A stretch of 64,000 nt of DNA from Thermoguttaceae bacterium (GTDB lineage: Bacteria; Planctomycetota; Planctomycetia; Pirellulales; Thermoguttaceae), in contig JAFSMO010000046.1 in NCBI GenBank assembly GCA_017447865.1, positions 1 to 64,000 of the forward strand. The letters are read 5' to 3'. Positions 32,065 through 40,924 of the stretch are shown here, piece by piece. Under the pieces are notes generated by a model, which had not been told where the DNA came from, ran no database searches, and saw nothing but the letters and a program-made list of their open reading frames with translations. Made by a program: the position numbers and the translations under genes. Within the stretch, counting starts at the first letter, position 1; each line of letters opens with the position of its first letter.

Positions 32065-34851
32065 ATGATTAAGACGAATCGCATTTTAGCCGTTTTGATT
32101 TTGGCTTCCTTCGTGATCGGCTCCGCCGCGAGCGGGCAAGTGACGATCGACGCGGATAATCCGTTGACGATCACGCCATCAACGCTTCCTTCTGGGACCG
32201 TGACGTTTGACAGCGGAAAGCTCACGGTCTCGGGCGGCGAGACGACACTCCCCAACGCGGTGATCATAGGCGGAACTAACGAGATCGCATCCAGTTCCCG
32301 ACTGATCCTGACCGGGCCAATTACGGGCGACGGCTCCATCACGAAGACCGGCGGCGAGCAGCTGCACTTCTTCGGCGATGCGTCTGATTTTTCCGGCAAG
32401 GTGACGATTTCGTCCAGCTGGATCAATTTCCGTACGCCCCTGGGCGCGAGTCCGAAAGCCACGTACGAATTGGGCACGTCAGGCACCGGCTTCGTCTTCT
32501 CGACCACCAGCGACGGCACGAACGTTTTTCCGATGGGGATGATCACCTCGACGAACTCGGGGGCGGTCATACGAGTCAGCACCGGAATGCCGAAAGACGC
32601 GACGCTCCAGGTTGGCGGCGAGGCCATGACCGGGACCTACACGGGGTCTTTCTCGGATGATGGGGGCAAGAAGATCAACCTCGAAAAGGTCGGCTCCGGC
32701 ACGTGGACCATTTCAAAAGCCCAGTCCTTCTCCGGCACCACGACGCTGAAGGAAGGTACGCTGGCCATTCAGAACAGTTACACCTCCCCGATCACGGTCG
32801 AGGCTGGGACCCTCCAGCTCGGTAACACGGCAGGGAACGCGACGATCTCGAAGATCACGCTCCAGGGCGGGACCGTTTCCTCGACGGCGTCCATGAAGGC
32901 CGTGACGATCAGCCAGCTCAACTTCGCAGGCGGCAAGATTTCCGGCTCCAACTTCGTGCTGGGCGGCGTCGATTTTGCCGCGGGGACGAGTTCCACCATT
33001 CAGCTCACCGGGACGATCAACGTCACCGGCCCGATCACCGGCTCGGGGACCGTCACCTACGAGGCGAATAACTCCGCCAATAATCAGCTCCATTTCTCCG
33101 GCAGCGCGAACACCGAAGGGAAAGTTTTCTCCGGGACCATCATCGCCAATAAAGGCGGCTACGTCGCGTTCCGTACGCCGGACTCGACCAGCGCCTCGGC
33201 CACATACAAGTCCACCAACGGCGGGAATTTCGTCTTCCTGGCCACGGGCGATACTGCGACGTTCAAGTTCGGCGAGCTGACCTCCACGGGGAACTGCGAG
33301 GTGCGTACGCTCAACGCCAACACCTGCCCGAACATCACGCTGGAAGTCGGCGGACGGAACACGAACGCGGAGTTCAACGGGCTCATCAAGGACAATCCGA
33401 ACAGTTCCGCCAACAAACCTTCAGAGGGGATCAAAGAGCAGATCGCCCTGACGAAAGTCGGTACCGGCACGTGGACCATTACGGCCAATCAGGATTTCAC
33501 CGGCCCGACCAACGTGAACGGCGGAACGCTCACCATTAATGGAAACTACAAATCTTCGGTTGACGTGAACAACGGCGGGACGCTCGCCGGATCCGGCAAT
33601 TTCCAGGATGGAGTGGAAGTCAAGATCAACGAGGGCGGGACCCTCAAACGGAGCATGGGCCAGGCCGTGATCCTCAATGGCGGGACTTACACCGGAACCG
33701 ATTTCGCGCTTCAGGGCGTTGAGGTGGCGGACGGCGTGACCTCCTACGCGACCCCGAGCGGGAAACTCTACATTCGCGGGAGCCTCTCCGGGGCCGGGAC
33801 GCTCAGTACCAATGGGCACGGGAGCATCGGAAACCAGCTCTGGCTCGAGGGCGACAATACGGCCTTTGAAGGAACCATCATTTCCGACAATAAATCGTAC
33901 GTCGGGCTGAAAAACGGCGCGTCCACGAGTGCGCTGGCCAAGTACGTGGTCACGAATGCCGCAACGGACCCCTCCCTGATCGCGAACTGCGGCGGCTTCT
34001 GCTTCATTTCCGAGGCGACCGATTCGGGCATTTTCGAATTGGGTGAACTTTCCGGAAACGGCGAATTCCGCGCGGCAGCGGCGAACCAAAATACCAACAT
34101 CACTCTGAAAGTCGGAAACGCCACGCCCGCCGGCGAGAACGCGACGTTCTCAGGCTGGATCTACGGCAACCGGCCGAGTGACCCCGCCGTGACCCTTTCC
34201 GTCGTGAAAGAGGGCGCTGGTTCCTGGACCCTTACCGGCAGGGACACTTTTTCGGGCACGACGACCGTTTCCGCCGGAAAACTGATCATCGGCTCGACCG
34301 GTGAAGTCACCGCCACCCAGGCCGTGACCGTGGAAGACGGCGCGGAACTCGTGGTCAACGGGACGCTCACCTCCACCGGCGGGATCACGCTCGCCAACGG
34401 TTCCACGCTGAGCGGCATGGGAAGGATCAACGCGCCGATCACCCTGACGGGAAGCGCCTCCTACGCGCTTGACCTGAACGACTCGACGATCCGGGAAAGC
34501 GTTCTGAACGGCGAGATCCTGGAACTGGTCGGCGACATTACCGGTCCGCTGACGCTGGATCTGATCGGAAGTGAAGAGACGATGCAGGAAGTTGAAGAGG
34601 CTCTGGGCGGTGACCCGGTGATGTTCGACGTGCTGAAGATCCTCACGAGCGAGGCGCTGATCACCTCCCTGAATAACATGGCCTCCGGCAACTATTCCCT
34701 CGTCACGACCCCCATCGCAGGCGGTTACATGCTGAGCATCATGGGAGCTTCGGAAGGCGGCGCCGTGCCGGAACCCTCCGCGTGGCTCCTGCTCCTGATG
34801 GGAGTTTTGGGGAGCGCCGCGGCTTTCCGTCCGAAGGGAAAACGGGCCTGA
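32065..34851 (+). CDS. Autotransporter-repeat (PATR-like) surface protein with PEP-CTERM anchor
   Basis: A 928-residue surface protein. Signal peptide MIKTNRILAVLILASFVIGS (cleavage near ASGQV), then beta-helix repeats. Three copies of the autotransporter-associated beta-strand repeat are clear: GSGTWTISKAQSFSGTTTL, GTGTWTITANQDFTGPTNV and GAGSWTLTGRDTFSGTTTV, each followed by G-T/K-L-x-I. Two long internal units (LHFFGDASDFSGKVTI...; LHFSGSANTEGKVFSG...) suggest duplication of about 300 residues. The C-terminus is VPEPSAWLLLLMGVLGSAA then FRPKGKRA, a PEP-CTERM signal. There is no Shine-Dalgarno site before ATG 32065. A terminator follows at 34926. Role in surface or matrix inferred only from architecture. 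Confidence 0.85.
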   Translation: MIKTNRILAVLILASFVIGSAASGQVTIDADNPLTITPSTLPSGTVTFDSGKLTVSGGETTLPNAVIIGGTNEIASSSRLILTGPITGDGSITKTGGEQLHFFGDASDFSGKVTISSSWINFRTPLGASPKATYELGTSGTGFVFSTTSDGTNVFPMGMITSTNSGAVIRVSTGMPKDATLQVGGEAMTGTYTGSFSDDGGKKINLEKVGSGTWTISKAQSFSGTTTLKEGTLAIQNSYTSPITVEAGTLQLGNTAGNATISKITLQGGTVSSTASMKAVTISQLNFAGGKISGSNFVLGGVDFAAGTSSTIQLTGTINVTGPITGSGTVTYEANNSANNQLHFSGSANTEGKVFSGTIIANKGGYVAFRTPDSTSASATYKSTNGGNFVFLATGDTATFKFGELTSTGNCEVRTLNANTCPNITLEVGGRNTNAEFNGLIKDNPNSSANKPSEGIKEQIALTKVGTGTWTITANQDFTGPTNVNGGTLTINGNYKSSVDVNNGGTLAGSGNFQDGVEVKINEGGTLKRSMGQAVILNGGTYTGTDFALQGVEVADGVTSYATPSGKLYIRGSLSGAGTLSTNGHGSIGNQLWLEGDNTAFEGTIISDNKSYVGLKNGASTSALAKYVVTNAATDPSLIANCGGFCFISEATDSGIFELGELSGNGEFRAAAANQNTNITLKVGNATPAGENATFSGWIYGNRPSDPAVTLSVVKEGAGSWTLTGRDTFSGTTTVSAGKLIIGSTGEVTATQAVTVEDGAELVVNGTLTSTGGITLANGSTLSGMGRINAPITLTGSASYALDLNDSTIRESVLNGEILELVGDITGPLTLDLIGSEETMQEVEEALGGDPVMFDVLKILTSEALITSLNNMASGNYSLVTTPIAGGYMLSIMGASEGGAVPEPSAWLLLLMGVLGSAAAFRPKGKRA

Positions 34852-34925
34852 GCCGATTGACCCGATGAAGTGCGGAACCATTTTTCCGCCCGAAATGAAT
34901 TGAGCGTTTGCTCTCGTTAAACTTT

Positions 34926-34963
34926 AAGGCTTCATCACGATCGTGGGGAGCCTTTCCTTTATT
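34926..34963 (+). terminator. Intrinsic terminator after the second PEP-CTERM gene
   Basis: AAGGCT (34926-34931) / AGCCTT (34949-34954), with an internal CACGATCGTG palindrome extending the stem, then TCCTTTATT. It lies upstream of the rpoN ATG and argues against the GTG at 34943 as its start. Confidence 0.65.
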
Positions 34964-34984
34964 CCTCACACGAAACCGCGCCCG

Positions 34985-36481
34985 ATGCCTTTCCTTTCCC
35001 AGACTACAGACATCCTTCAGACCACCTCGACGCAGCAGCTTCAGCAGATGCGCCAGATTCAGGCCATGACGATTCTGCAGCTTCAGCGTCAGGACCTTGA
35101 AACGTTCCTGGAGCAGAAGTACGAGGAAAATCCGTGCCTGGAGATCAAGGAAAATACGGCGGAACCGGCGGAGTTCTCCGAGAAAAAGGAGGAACGCCGG
35201 GACGAGGATTCGGACCGCTTCGCCCGACTGGACGAAATGCGGGACGATATTTCGTACTACGATGAACAGTACGGCCGCCCGTCGCGCTCGGCGCAGGAGG
35301 AAATAAGCGACCGGCATCAGGAATTCATCGAGAATATTCCGGCGAATCCGCAGACCCTCCCGGAATTTCTGCACGATCAACTCTCCGTTCTCCCGCTGAC
35401 GGAAGCGCAGGTGCAGGACGTGGACCGGGTCATTTACGCGCTGGACGAGCAGGGCTTTCTCGTTACGCCGATCGAGGACCTTTTTGGCCTGGAACCGAAA
35501 GTGCTGGAACGTGGTCGGGCGGCGTTGAAAATCGTTCAATCGCTCGAACCGACGGGCGTTGGGGCGCAGAGTCTGAAAGAGTGCCTCCTCCTTCAGATCG
35601 ACGCGAAGCTGAAGCAGATGGAAGCCGATCCCACGGAGGAGCAGGGCGAGGACGATGAGGAGGAAATTCCGGACTACGCCGCCATGTGGATCCTGCTCAC
35701 GCGGTACTCGAAAGAACTGGAAGCGAACCGACTGCCCAAAATCGCGAACGAAACGGGCTGGGGCATGGAAAAGATCTACAAAGTCCTGCGCCAGATGCGG
35801 CGTTTGAACCCCAATCCGGGCAGGGATTTCAGTCCCCGCGGCACCGCCGTCAAACCGGATCTATACTGCGCGAAAAACGAAAAAGGGGAGTGGTACGTGA
35901 CGCTCGACGAGCACGGTCTGCCGGAATTCACCATCAACACTCAATTGGGGAAACGCTGCGCCACGGACTCGGAGCGGGAATTCGTTCACAAAAAACTCAA
36001 CGCGGCCCGGTGGCTTCTGGATGCGCTCGAGCAGCGGCGCGAAACGCTTCTGGCCGTTGGAAACGCGCTGGTTCAGGCGCAGTCGGAATTCCTCGAAAAA
36101 GGCCCCCGGTTTCTGAAGCCCCTGACGGAAAAGCAGCTCGCCGAGACGATCGGGCGCCACCCCTCGACGGTCAGCCGGGCGGTGCGGGAGAAGTGGATCC
36201 AGACGCCGCGCGGGCTTTTCCCGCTTTCCGACTTTTTCAGCGCGAGCGTGGCGCCGTCGCAGACCCAGGCCCAGGCTGCGGCCGAAGGAACCGACGAGGA
36301 AAGCGCCTCCCGCGACGCGGTGCAGCACGAGCTTCTGGCGTTGATCGATGGAGAGGACAAACAAAACCCCCTTTCGGACGATCAGCTGGCGGGAATGCTC
36401 AACGTCGCCCGCACGACGATCAATAAATACCGGAAAGAGCTGAATATTCCCAGCTCCCGGAAACGTAAAATTTACACCTGA
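34985..36481 (+). CDS. rpoN: RNA polymerase sigma-54 factor
   Basis: Directs RNA polymerase to -24/-12 promoters under control of enhancer-binding ATPases. The 498-residue protein has the Gln/Leu-rich activator region (STQQLQQMRQIQAMTILQLQRQDLETFL), an acidic linker, and the core-binding region (TLPEFLHDQLSVLPL, SLEPTGVGAQSLKECLLLQ). The DNA-binding helix-turn-helix follows (KQLAETIGRHPSTVSRAVREKW, QTPRGLFPLSDFF), and the RpoN box is ARTTINKYRKELNIPSS near the end. An insertion of about 20 acidic residues lies after the QID region. ATG 34985 is chosen because the in-frame GTG at 34943 lies inside a terminator hairpin. The Nudix-like gene starts 16 bp downstream, so the two are likely co-transcribed. 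No bEBP gene is in the window. Confidence 0.96.
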   Translation: MPFLSQTTDILQTTSTQQLQQMRQIQAMTILQLQRQDLETFLEQKYEENPCLEIKENTAEPAEFSEKKEERRDEDSDRFARLDEMRDDISYYDEQYGRPSRSAQEEISDRHQEFIENIPANPQTLPEFLHDQLSVLPLTEAQVQDVDRVIYALDEQGFLVTPIEDLFGLEPKVLERGRAALKIVQSLEPTGVGAQSLKECLLLQIDAKLKQMEADPTEEQGEDDEEEIPDYAAMWILLTRYSKELEANRLPKIANETGWGMEKIYKVLRQMRRLNPNPGRDFSPRGTAVKPDLYCAKNEKGEWYVTLDEHGLPEFTINTQLGKRCATDSEREFVHKKLNAARWLLDALEQRRETLLAVGNALVQAQSEFLEKGPRFLKPLTEKQLAETIGRHPSTVSRAVREKWIQTPRGLFPLSDFFSASVAPSQTQAQAAAEGTDEESASRDAVQHELLALIDGEDKQNPLSDDQLAGMLNVARTTINKYRKELNIPSSRKRKIYT

Positions 36482-36496
36482 ATCCAGAGAAAACCC

Positions 36497-37114
36497 ATGA
36501 CCAACGAAAACGTTCTCGTCATTCCGACTTCCTTCTTCCACCAGCTCGGCTACTTCCAGGGCTTCACCTCGGACGTCGCGCGGTACATTCCGCAGATCCT
36601 TGACGAAGCGGTCGTCCGTTTCCGCTTCCGGCCGGATACGGAGGGGGATCCGGCGTTCAAACAGCTGATCCCGTACATGCTCTTCCGCTGGATCTCGCCG
36701 GAGGGAAAGACCATGATCTTCCGCTACACGCGAGGCTCGGGAATGGGTGAGGGGCGGCTCCATCTCAAGCACAGCGTCGGCGTTGGCGGCCATCTTTCCG
36801 ACGTGGACTGTGCCGGGGCCGAGAATAATTCGGCCGTTTATCACACGGGAATGATGCGCGAGCGCGGCGAGGAAGTGCGCATTGAGACCGAGATCCTCAA
36901 GGAGACCATCGTCGGCCTGATCAATGACGATTCGAACGACGTCGGAAAGGTTCACCTTGGCGTCGTGCACATGATCGACGTCGCGGAGCCGAAGGTTTTC
37001 CCGAATGAGGACGAGGTTTTGGAAACGGGATTCTATCCGGTCGAGGAACTCTTGAAGGACCTGGAAGGCTACGAGTCGTGGTCGGCCCTCACTCTCACGG
37101 CTTTGTTTAAATGA
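36497..37114 (+). CDS. Nudix-like phosphohydrolase (predicted phosphoesterase, COG4112 type)
   Basis: A 205-residue cytoplasmic protein. It begins VLVIPTSFFHQLGYFQGF, the N-terminal pattern I associate with the predicted phosphoesterase branch of MutT/Nudix proteins. KHSVGVGGHLSDVDC gives the GG of the Nudix box and MMRERGEEVRIE the RExxEE helix, but the spacing between them is stretched and degenerate, so hydrolytic activity is uncertain. The end (LETGFYPVEELL) is typical of the fold. GAGAAAACCC precedes ATG 36497. It is only 16 bp behind rpoN. Substrate unknown; a nucleotide derivative is the usual guess. Confidence 0.7.
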   Translation: MTNENVLVIPTSFFHQLGYFQGFTSDVARYIPQILDEAVVRFRFRPDTEGDPAFKQLIPYMLFRWISPEGKTMIFRYTRGSGMGEGRLHLKHSVGVGGHLSDVDCAGAENNSAVYHTGMMRERGEEVRIETEILKETIVGLINDDSNDVGKVHLGVVHMIDVAEPKVFPNEDEVLETGFYPVEELLKDLEGYESWSALTLTALFK

Positions 37115-37134
37115 CGCTTTCGGCGCAAATGGAA

Positions 37135-37337
37135 GGCGGTAATGGAGGCCGGAGGCCGGAATTACGCGCCGGGTTACACCACTACGGACGACGGGAGGCG
37201 GTAATGGAGGCCGGAGGCCGGAATTACGCGCCGGTTAAATGGCCACGGCCCCCAAAAAAACGCGTAATTCCGCGCTTCGCGCTCCATTACCGCCTCCCAT
37301 TTATGCGTAATTCCGCGCTACGCGCTCCATTACCGCC
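37135..37337. repeat. Four copies of the GGTAATGGAG...GGAATTACGC hairpin family
   Basis: Direct copies 37135-37168 and 37197-37230 carry the GGCC-type stem. Inverted copies 37261-37294 and 37305-37337 carry the GCGC-type stem (GCGC-TTC-GCGC and GCGC-TAC-GCGC). Both stem types keep perfect pairing. Confidence 0.88.
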
Positions 37338-37417
37338 TCCCATTTCAAATCCACACTCCACACTCCTAACTCCTAACTCTTCCATCCTCCTTTCCAAAAT
37401 TTGACCGAACTCCCCCC

Positions 37418-37445
37418 TTGACTTTACGCGCAGGAGTGGTACAAT
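37418..37445 (+). promoter_or_regulatory. Promoter of the arginine genes
   Basis: TTGACT (37418-37423), 16 bp, TACAAT (37440-37445). Expected start near 37452, 40 nt before the GTG of argB. No ARG-box-like palindrome is obvious. Confidence 0.75.
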
Positions 37446-37491
37446 AAGGAATAGTTCAATCCAAATTTTGTATGAATTGAAAGGATTTAAA

Positions 37492-38382
37492 GTGCTTAAC
37501 GCGGTTGAAAAGGCGGACGTCCTCATCGAGGCGCTGCATTGGATTCGCGAATTTCGCGATAAAATATTTGTGATCAAGCTCGGGGGGAGTTTGATGACCA
37601 ACCCCCTTGCAATGTCGCACCTTCTCGAAGACGTGGTTTTCCTCGAAACGGTCGGGATCAAACCGATTGTGGTCCACGGCGGCGGGCCGGCCATTAACCG
37701 CGCCATGCTCGAGGCGGGGCTTCAGTCCCGGTTTGTGCTCGGGCGGCGTTACACGTGCGAAAAGACGCTCGAAGTGGTCGAGAAGATCCTCGCAACCGAA
37801 GTGAACGAGTCGCTCGTGGAGCAGATCACGATCCTCGGCGGGAAGGCCCAGTCTCTCAATTTCAAAACGAAGTGCATCGCGTTCGGCGAGCCGCTCAAGC
37901 TCAAGGACGACGAGGGGAATCTGCTCGATCTGGGTTTCGTTGGGACCGTGACGCGGATCGATAAAGAAACGATTTTGGACCTTCTGAATCAGGGCACGAT
38001 CCCGGTCATTCCGTCGATGTGCCTGACCGACGATGGGCAGAAACTCAACGTGAACGCCGACACGGTGGCGATGGTCATCGCGCAGGAATTCAAGGCGGAA
38101 AAACTCGTTTACCTGAGCGACATCAACGGTGTTCTGGCGGACCGCGACGATCCGGAATCGCTCATCCCGACGCTGACGGTGGAAATGGCGCAAGACCTCT
38201 TCAAAAAGGGCGTGATCCAGGGCGGCATGATCCCGAAAGTTCAGGCGTGCCTTGAAACCGTGGAAAAAGGCGTGAAGAAGGTCCATATCGTGGACGGCCG
38301 CGAGCGCCACTCGCTCCTGCTCGAGATCTTCACGACCGGCGGCGTCGGTACGGAGATCGTGCGTTCAAGGAGAAAAAAATAA
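37492..38382 (+). CDS. argB: Acetylglutamate kinase
   Basis: Phosphorylates N-acetylglutamate, the second step of arginine synthesis (cytoplasm). The 296-residue amino-acid-kinase fold shows VIKLGGSLM (phosphate-binding Lys-Gly-Gly-Ser), PIVVHGGGPAINRAM (substrate glycine loop), LNVNADTVAMVIAQ and LSDINGVL, ending with KVQACLETVEKGV and IVDGRERHSLLLEIF. Arg at about residue 78 follows the glycine loop as in other ArgB. The GTG at 37492 is chosen because AAAGGA lies six bases ahead; an in-frame TTG at 37468 has no ribosome site. argD follows after 57 bp. The N-terminal helix (VEKADVLIEALHWIREF) is typical of arginine-sensitive hexameric kinases, so feedback inhibition is plausible. Confidence 0.96.
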   Translation: MLNAVEKADVLIEALHWIREFRDKIFVIKLGGSLMTNPLAMSHLLEDVVFLETVGIKPIVVHGGGPAINRAMLEAGLQSRFVLGRRYTCEKTLEVVEKILATEVNESLVEQITILGGKAQSLNFKTKCIAFGEPLKLKDDEGNLLDLGFVGTVTRIDKETILDLLNQGTIPVIPSMCLTDDGQKLNVNADTVAMVIAQEFKAEKLVYLSDINGVLADRDDPESLIPTLTVEMAQDLFKKGVIQGGMIPKVQACLETVEKGVKKVHIVDGRERHSLLLEIFTTGGVGTEIVRSRRKK

Positions 38383-38439
38383 ACGTGTCAACCCCCAAAA
38401 ACAAGAAAGCCTCAAAAAATCATTTTCATTTAAATACTC

Positions 38440-39618
38440 ATGACTACTTTTGAAACCTTTGAAAAATACGTCATTCCGAATTACACGCGCTACCCCGTCA
38501 CGCTCGTTAAGGGCGAAGATTCCTGGATCTGGGACGAAAACGGCAAGAAATATTTGGATTTCTTCCCCGGTTGGGGCTGCGGCATGCTGGGCCACTGCCC
38601 GAAATACGTCGTGGAGGCCGTGCAGAAGCAGGTCGCCACGCTGATCCACATTCCGAACTCGTGGTACTCGCGCGAGCAGGGCGAGTGGGCGCGCCTCCTT
38701 TCCGAGCGCAGTTTCGGTGGGAAGTGCTTCTTCTGCAACTCGGGCACGGAAGCGAACGAAGCCGCCATCAAGCTCGCCCGCATGTACGGAAACGAGAGCA
38801 AACGCTACAAGATCGTGACGTTCTTCAACGGTTTCCACGGCCGGACGATGGGCTCCGTCGCGGCGACCGCCCAGCCGAAGTACCAGCAGGGACTCGGCCC
38901 GCTGCTCCCGGGTTTCGTTTACGCGCCGTACGGCGATCTGGACGCGGTGAAGGAAATCGTCGAAAATGACGACGAGATCGTTTCCATCATGCTCGAGCCG
39001 ATCCAGGGCGAAGGCGGCGTGAACGTTCCGCCGCGGGAATTCCTCGTCGGGCTGCGCGAACTGTGCGACAAAAAGGACATTTTGCTCCACTTCGATGAAG
39101 TCCAGACCGGCTGCGGCCGAACCGGCGAGTGGTTCGCGTACCAGCTCTTCGGCGTGACGCCGGACCTCATGACGCTCGCCAAGACCATCTGCGGCGGGAT
39201 CGCCGGGGCGGCGCTGGTCACGAAGAAGGAATTCGCACCGTACCTGCGTCCGGGAATGCACGCCGCCACGTTCGGCGGAAACCCGGTCGCTGCCGCGGCG
39301 GGAATCGCGACGATCCACCAGATCGAAGAGCAGAATCTGCTCGAAAACGCGAAGAAGAACTTCGAAATTTTCCGGAAGCGTTTCCTCGACCTGAAAGAAA
39401 AGACCGACGTCATTACGGACGTGCGCGGCTGCGGGGCGATGATCGGCGTCGAGTTGAATATTAACGGCACGCAGATCGTTCAGAAGTGCATGGAAAACGG
39501 CCTTTTGATCAACTGTACTCACGGCACGGTCCTGCGTCTGCTCCCGGCCATCACGCTCACTGAAGACTTGGTGAATCAGGGTTGCGACGTGATGAGCGAC
39601 GTGATTTTGAGCCTTTAG
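38440..39618 (+). CDS. argD: Acetylornithine aminotransferase
   Basis: PLP-dependent transamination of N-acetylglutamate semialdehyde to N-acetylornithine. The 392-residue class-III aminotransferase has YLDFFPGWGCGMLGHCP, CFFCNSGTEANEAAIKLAR (PLP phosphate site), FNGFHGRTMGSVAAT, LEPIQGEGGVNVPP, LLHFDEVQTGCGRTG (Asp to the pyridine N) and MTLAKTICGG, where the Lys forms the Schiff base. It ends with the NCTHGTVLRLLPAITLTE substrate region. Start ATG 38440. Middle gene of argB-argD-argF. A dual role in lysine synthesis, as for E. coli ArgD, cannot be judged from the sequence. Confidence 0.95.
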   Translation: MTTFETFEKYVIPNYTRYPVTLVKGEDSWIWDENGKKYLDFFPGWGCGMLGHCPKYVVEAVQKQVATLIHIPNSWYSREQGEWARLLSERSFGGKCFFCNSGTEANEAAIKLARMYGNESKRYKIVTFFNGFHGRTMGSVAATAQPKYQQGLGPLLPGFVYAPYGDLDAVKEIVENDDEIVSIMLEPIQGEGGVNVPPREFLVGLRELCDKKDILLHFDEVQTGCGRTGEWFAYQLFGVTPDLMTLAKTICGGIAGAALVTKKEFAPYLRPGMHAATFGGNPVAAAAGIATIHQIEEQNLLENAKKNFEIFRKRFLDLKEKTDVITDVRGCGAMIGVELNINGTQIVQKCMENGLLINCTHGTVLRLLPAITLTEDLVNQGCDVMSDVILSL

Positions 39619-39839
39619 TGAATTTTTTGCGCGTTTTTCCTCTCAGTGCGGAAAAATGGTGGGTTAATTCCTCGAAAGAGCCGAAAAAAGAAATATTCCT
39701 CCGTTTTTTGAGGGATCAATTCCAAAAAGCAAACCGCGGAAGGGGCGTTTTTCGCTCCGGGAACGCGGCCAAGATGGAGGGCGTACTTCCGTCCCTCCAA
39801 TATTTATTTTAAACTTCCAATTCAACGAAAGGGACTGCA

Positions 39840-40757
39840 ATGCGTCACCTACTTACCCTGAAAGATCTGAGTACCAGCGAGATCGAAGAAATCCTCGCGA
39901 TCGGGAAAACCCTGAAAGAGGATATGAAGCGCGGCATTCGTGAACCGCTTTACCCGAACTGCGTCATGGGAATGATTTTCCAGAAACAGTCTCTTCGTAC
40001 GCGCGTCAGTTTTGAAACGCTCATGACACATTTGGGCGGCCATGCGATTTACCTCGCCGGCGACGTTGATTTCGGAAAGCGTGAACCGATCCGCGATTTC
40101 GCCCGCGTGATGAGCGAAATGGTCGATCTGGTCATGATCCGGGCCAAGCATCACGAGGACGTCGTCGAGTTCGCCCGTTACGCCTCCGTTCCGGTCATTA
40201 ATGGCCTGACGGACTACTGCCACCCGTGCCAGGCGCTGGCCGACATCATGACGCTGCGCGAGTTGATCGGCGATACGACGGGCAAGAAATTCGCCTGGGT
40301 CGGGGACGCGAACAACGTGGCGCTCAGTCTGGCATTCATCTGCGGAAAACTCGGGATGAAATTTTCCATGGCGACGCCGAAAGCATACCAGTTCAACGAC
40401 TCGATCATGCAGCAGATCCGCGAAAACGCGCCGGACGCCGACTTCGAAGTGACGGAAGACCCGGTCAAAGCGGTCGAGGACGCGGTGGCGGTTTATACGG
40501 ACGTCTGGGTCAGCATGGGCCAGGAAGACGAAAAGGTCCAGCGCGAACGTGATTTTGCCGCCTACCAGGTGAATTCCGAGCTGATGCGGCACTGCCCGCA
40601 GGCGTACTTCATGCATTGCCTCCCGGCCCGCCGCGGGTTTGAGGTGACGCCGGAAGTGATCGATGGTCCTCAGAGCGCCATCATTCAGGAGGCGGGAAAC
40701 CGGCTGCACGCCCAAAAAGGCGCGGTGATCTGGCTGCTTCGCCAGCTGGGGAAGTAA
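39840..40757 (+). CDS. argF: Ornithine carbamoyltransferase
   Basis: Forms citrulline from ornithine and carbamoyl phosphate. The 305-residue protein has the carbamoyl-phosphate motif SLRTRVSFE (SxRTR, residues 51-55), DYCHPCQALADI (HPxQ), the ornithine loop DVWVSMGQED (SMG) and FMHCLPARRG (HCLP with the catalytic Cys). The SMG loop identifies an OTC rather than aspartate transcarbamylase. The motif has Leu in place of the common Thr in STRTR, a change outside the liganding residues. GAAAGGGACTG precedes ATG 39840. There is a 221-bp gap after argD with no evident gene, so a second start of transcription is possible. Confidence 0.96.
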   Translation: MRHLLTLKDLSTSEIEEILAIGKTLKEDMKRGIREPLYPNCVMGMIFQKQSLRTRVSFETLMTHLGGHAIYLAGDVDFGKREPIRDFARVMSEMVDLVMIRAKHHEDVVEFARYASVPVINGLTDYCHPCQALADIMTLRELIGDTTGKKFAWVGDANNVALSLAFICGKLGMKFSMATPKAYQFNDSIMQQIRENAPDADFEVTEDPVKAVEDAVAVYTDVWVSMGQEDEKVQRERDFAAYQVNSELMRHCPQAYFMHCLPARRGFEVTPEVIDGPQSAIIQEAGNRLHAQKGAVIWLLRQLGK

Positions 40758-40850
40758 AACGTAAAACGTAAAACGCCTTGATAGCGGAATGGTTTTCTCA
40801 GGCGGTTTCGTGAGATTTTGCCGTCGGCCGGCTTTTGAAAATGGACTGAA

Positions 40851-40893
40851 GGAGTGTTCGCGTTCCGGTTTGTGCCGGGGAACGCAGCACTCC
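40851..40893 (+). promoter_or_regulatory. Long stem-loop / inverted repeat before the WYL regulator gene
   Basis: GGAGTG (40851-40856) pairs with CACTCC (40888-40893), and GCGTTCC (40860-40866) with GGAACGC (40879-40885), with only short internal bulges and a 12-nt loop. It is not followed by a T-run. It lies 31 bp before the start codon, so it may be an operator for autoregulation or a structured leader. Confidence 0.6.
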
Positions 40894-40924
40894 TGATTCG
40901 TATTTCCTCCGTGGAAGGGGTGAA

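Larger units (their letters stand above)
37115..37491. other. Intergenic region with four hairpin repeats and the argB promoter
   Basis: No gene. Four copies of the GGTAATGGAG family occupy 37135-37337, two direct and two inverted, followed by the argB promoter at 37418-37445. Confidence 0.75.

Noticed and set aside
34943..34984. GTG start for rpoN
   Set aside because: It overlaps a terminator stem-loop and the family N-terminus fits ATG 34985.
39619..39839. Small ORF between argD and argF
   Set aside because: The open frame (from 39582) has no ribosome site and overlaps argD; its composition is not protein-like.
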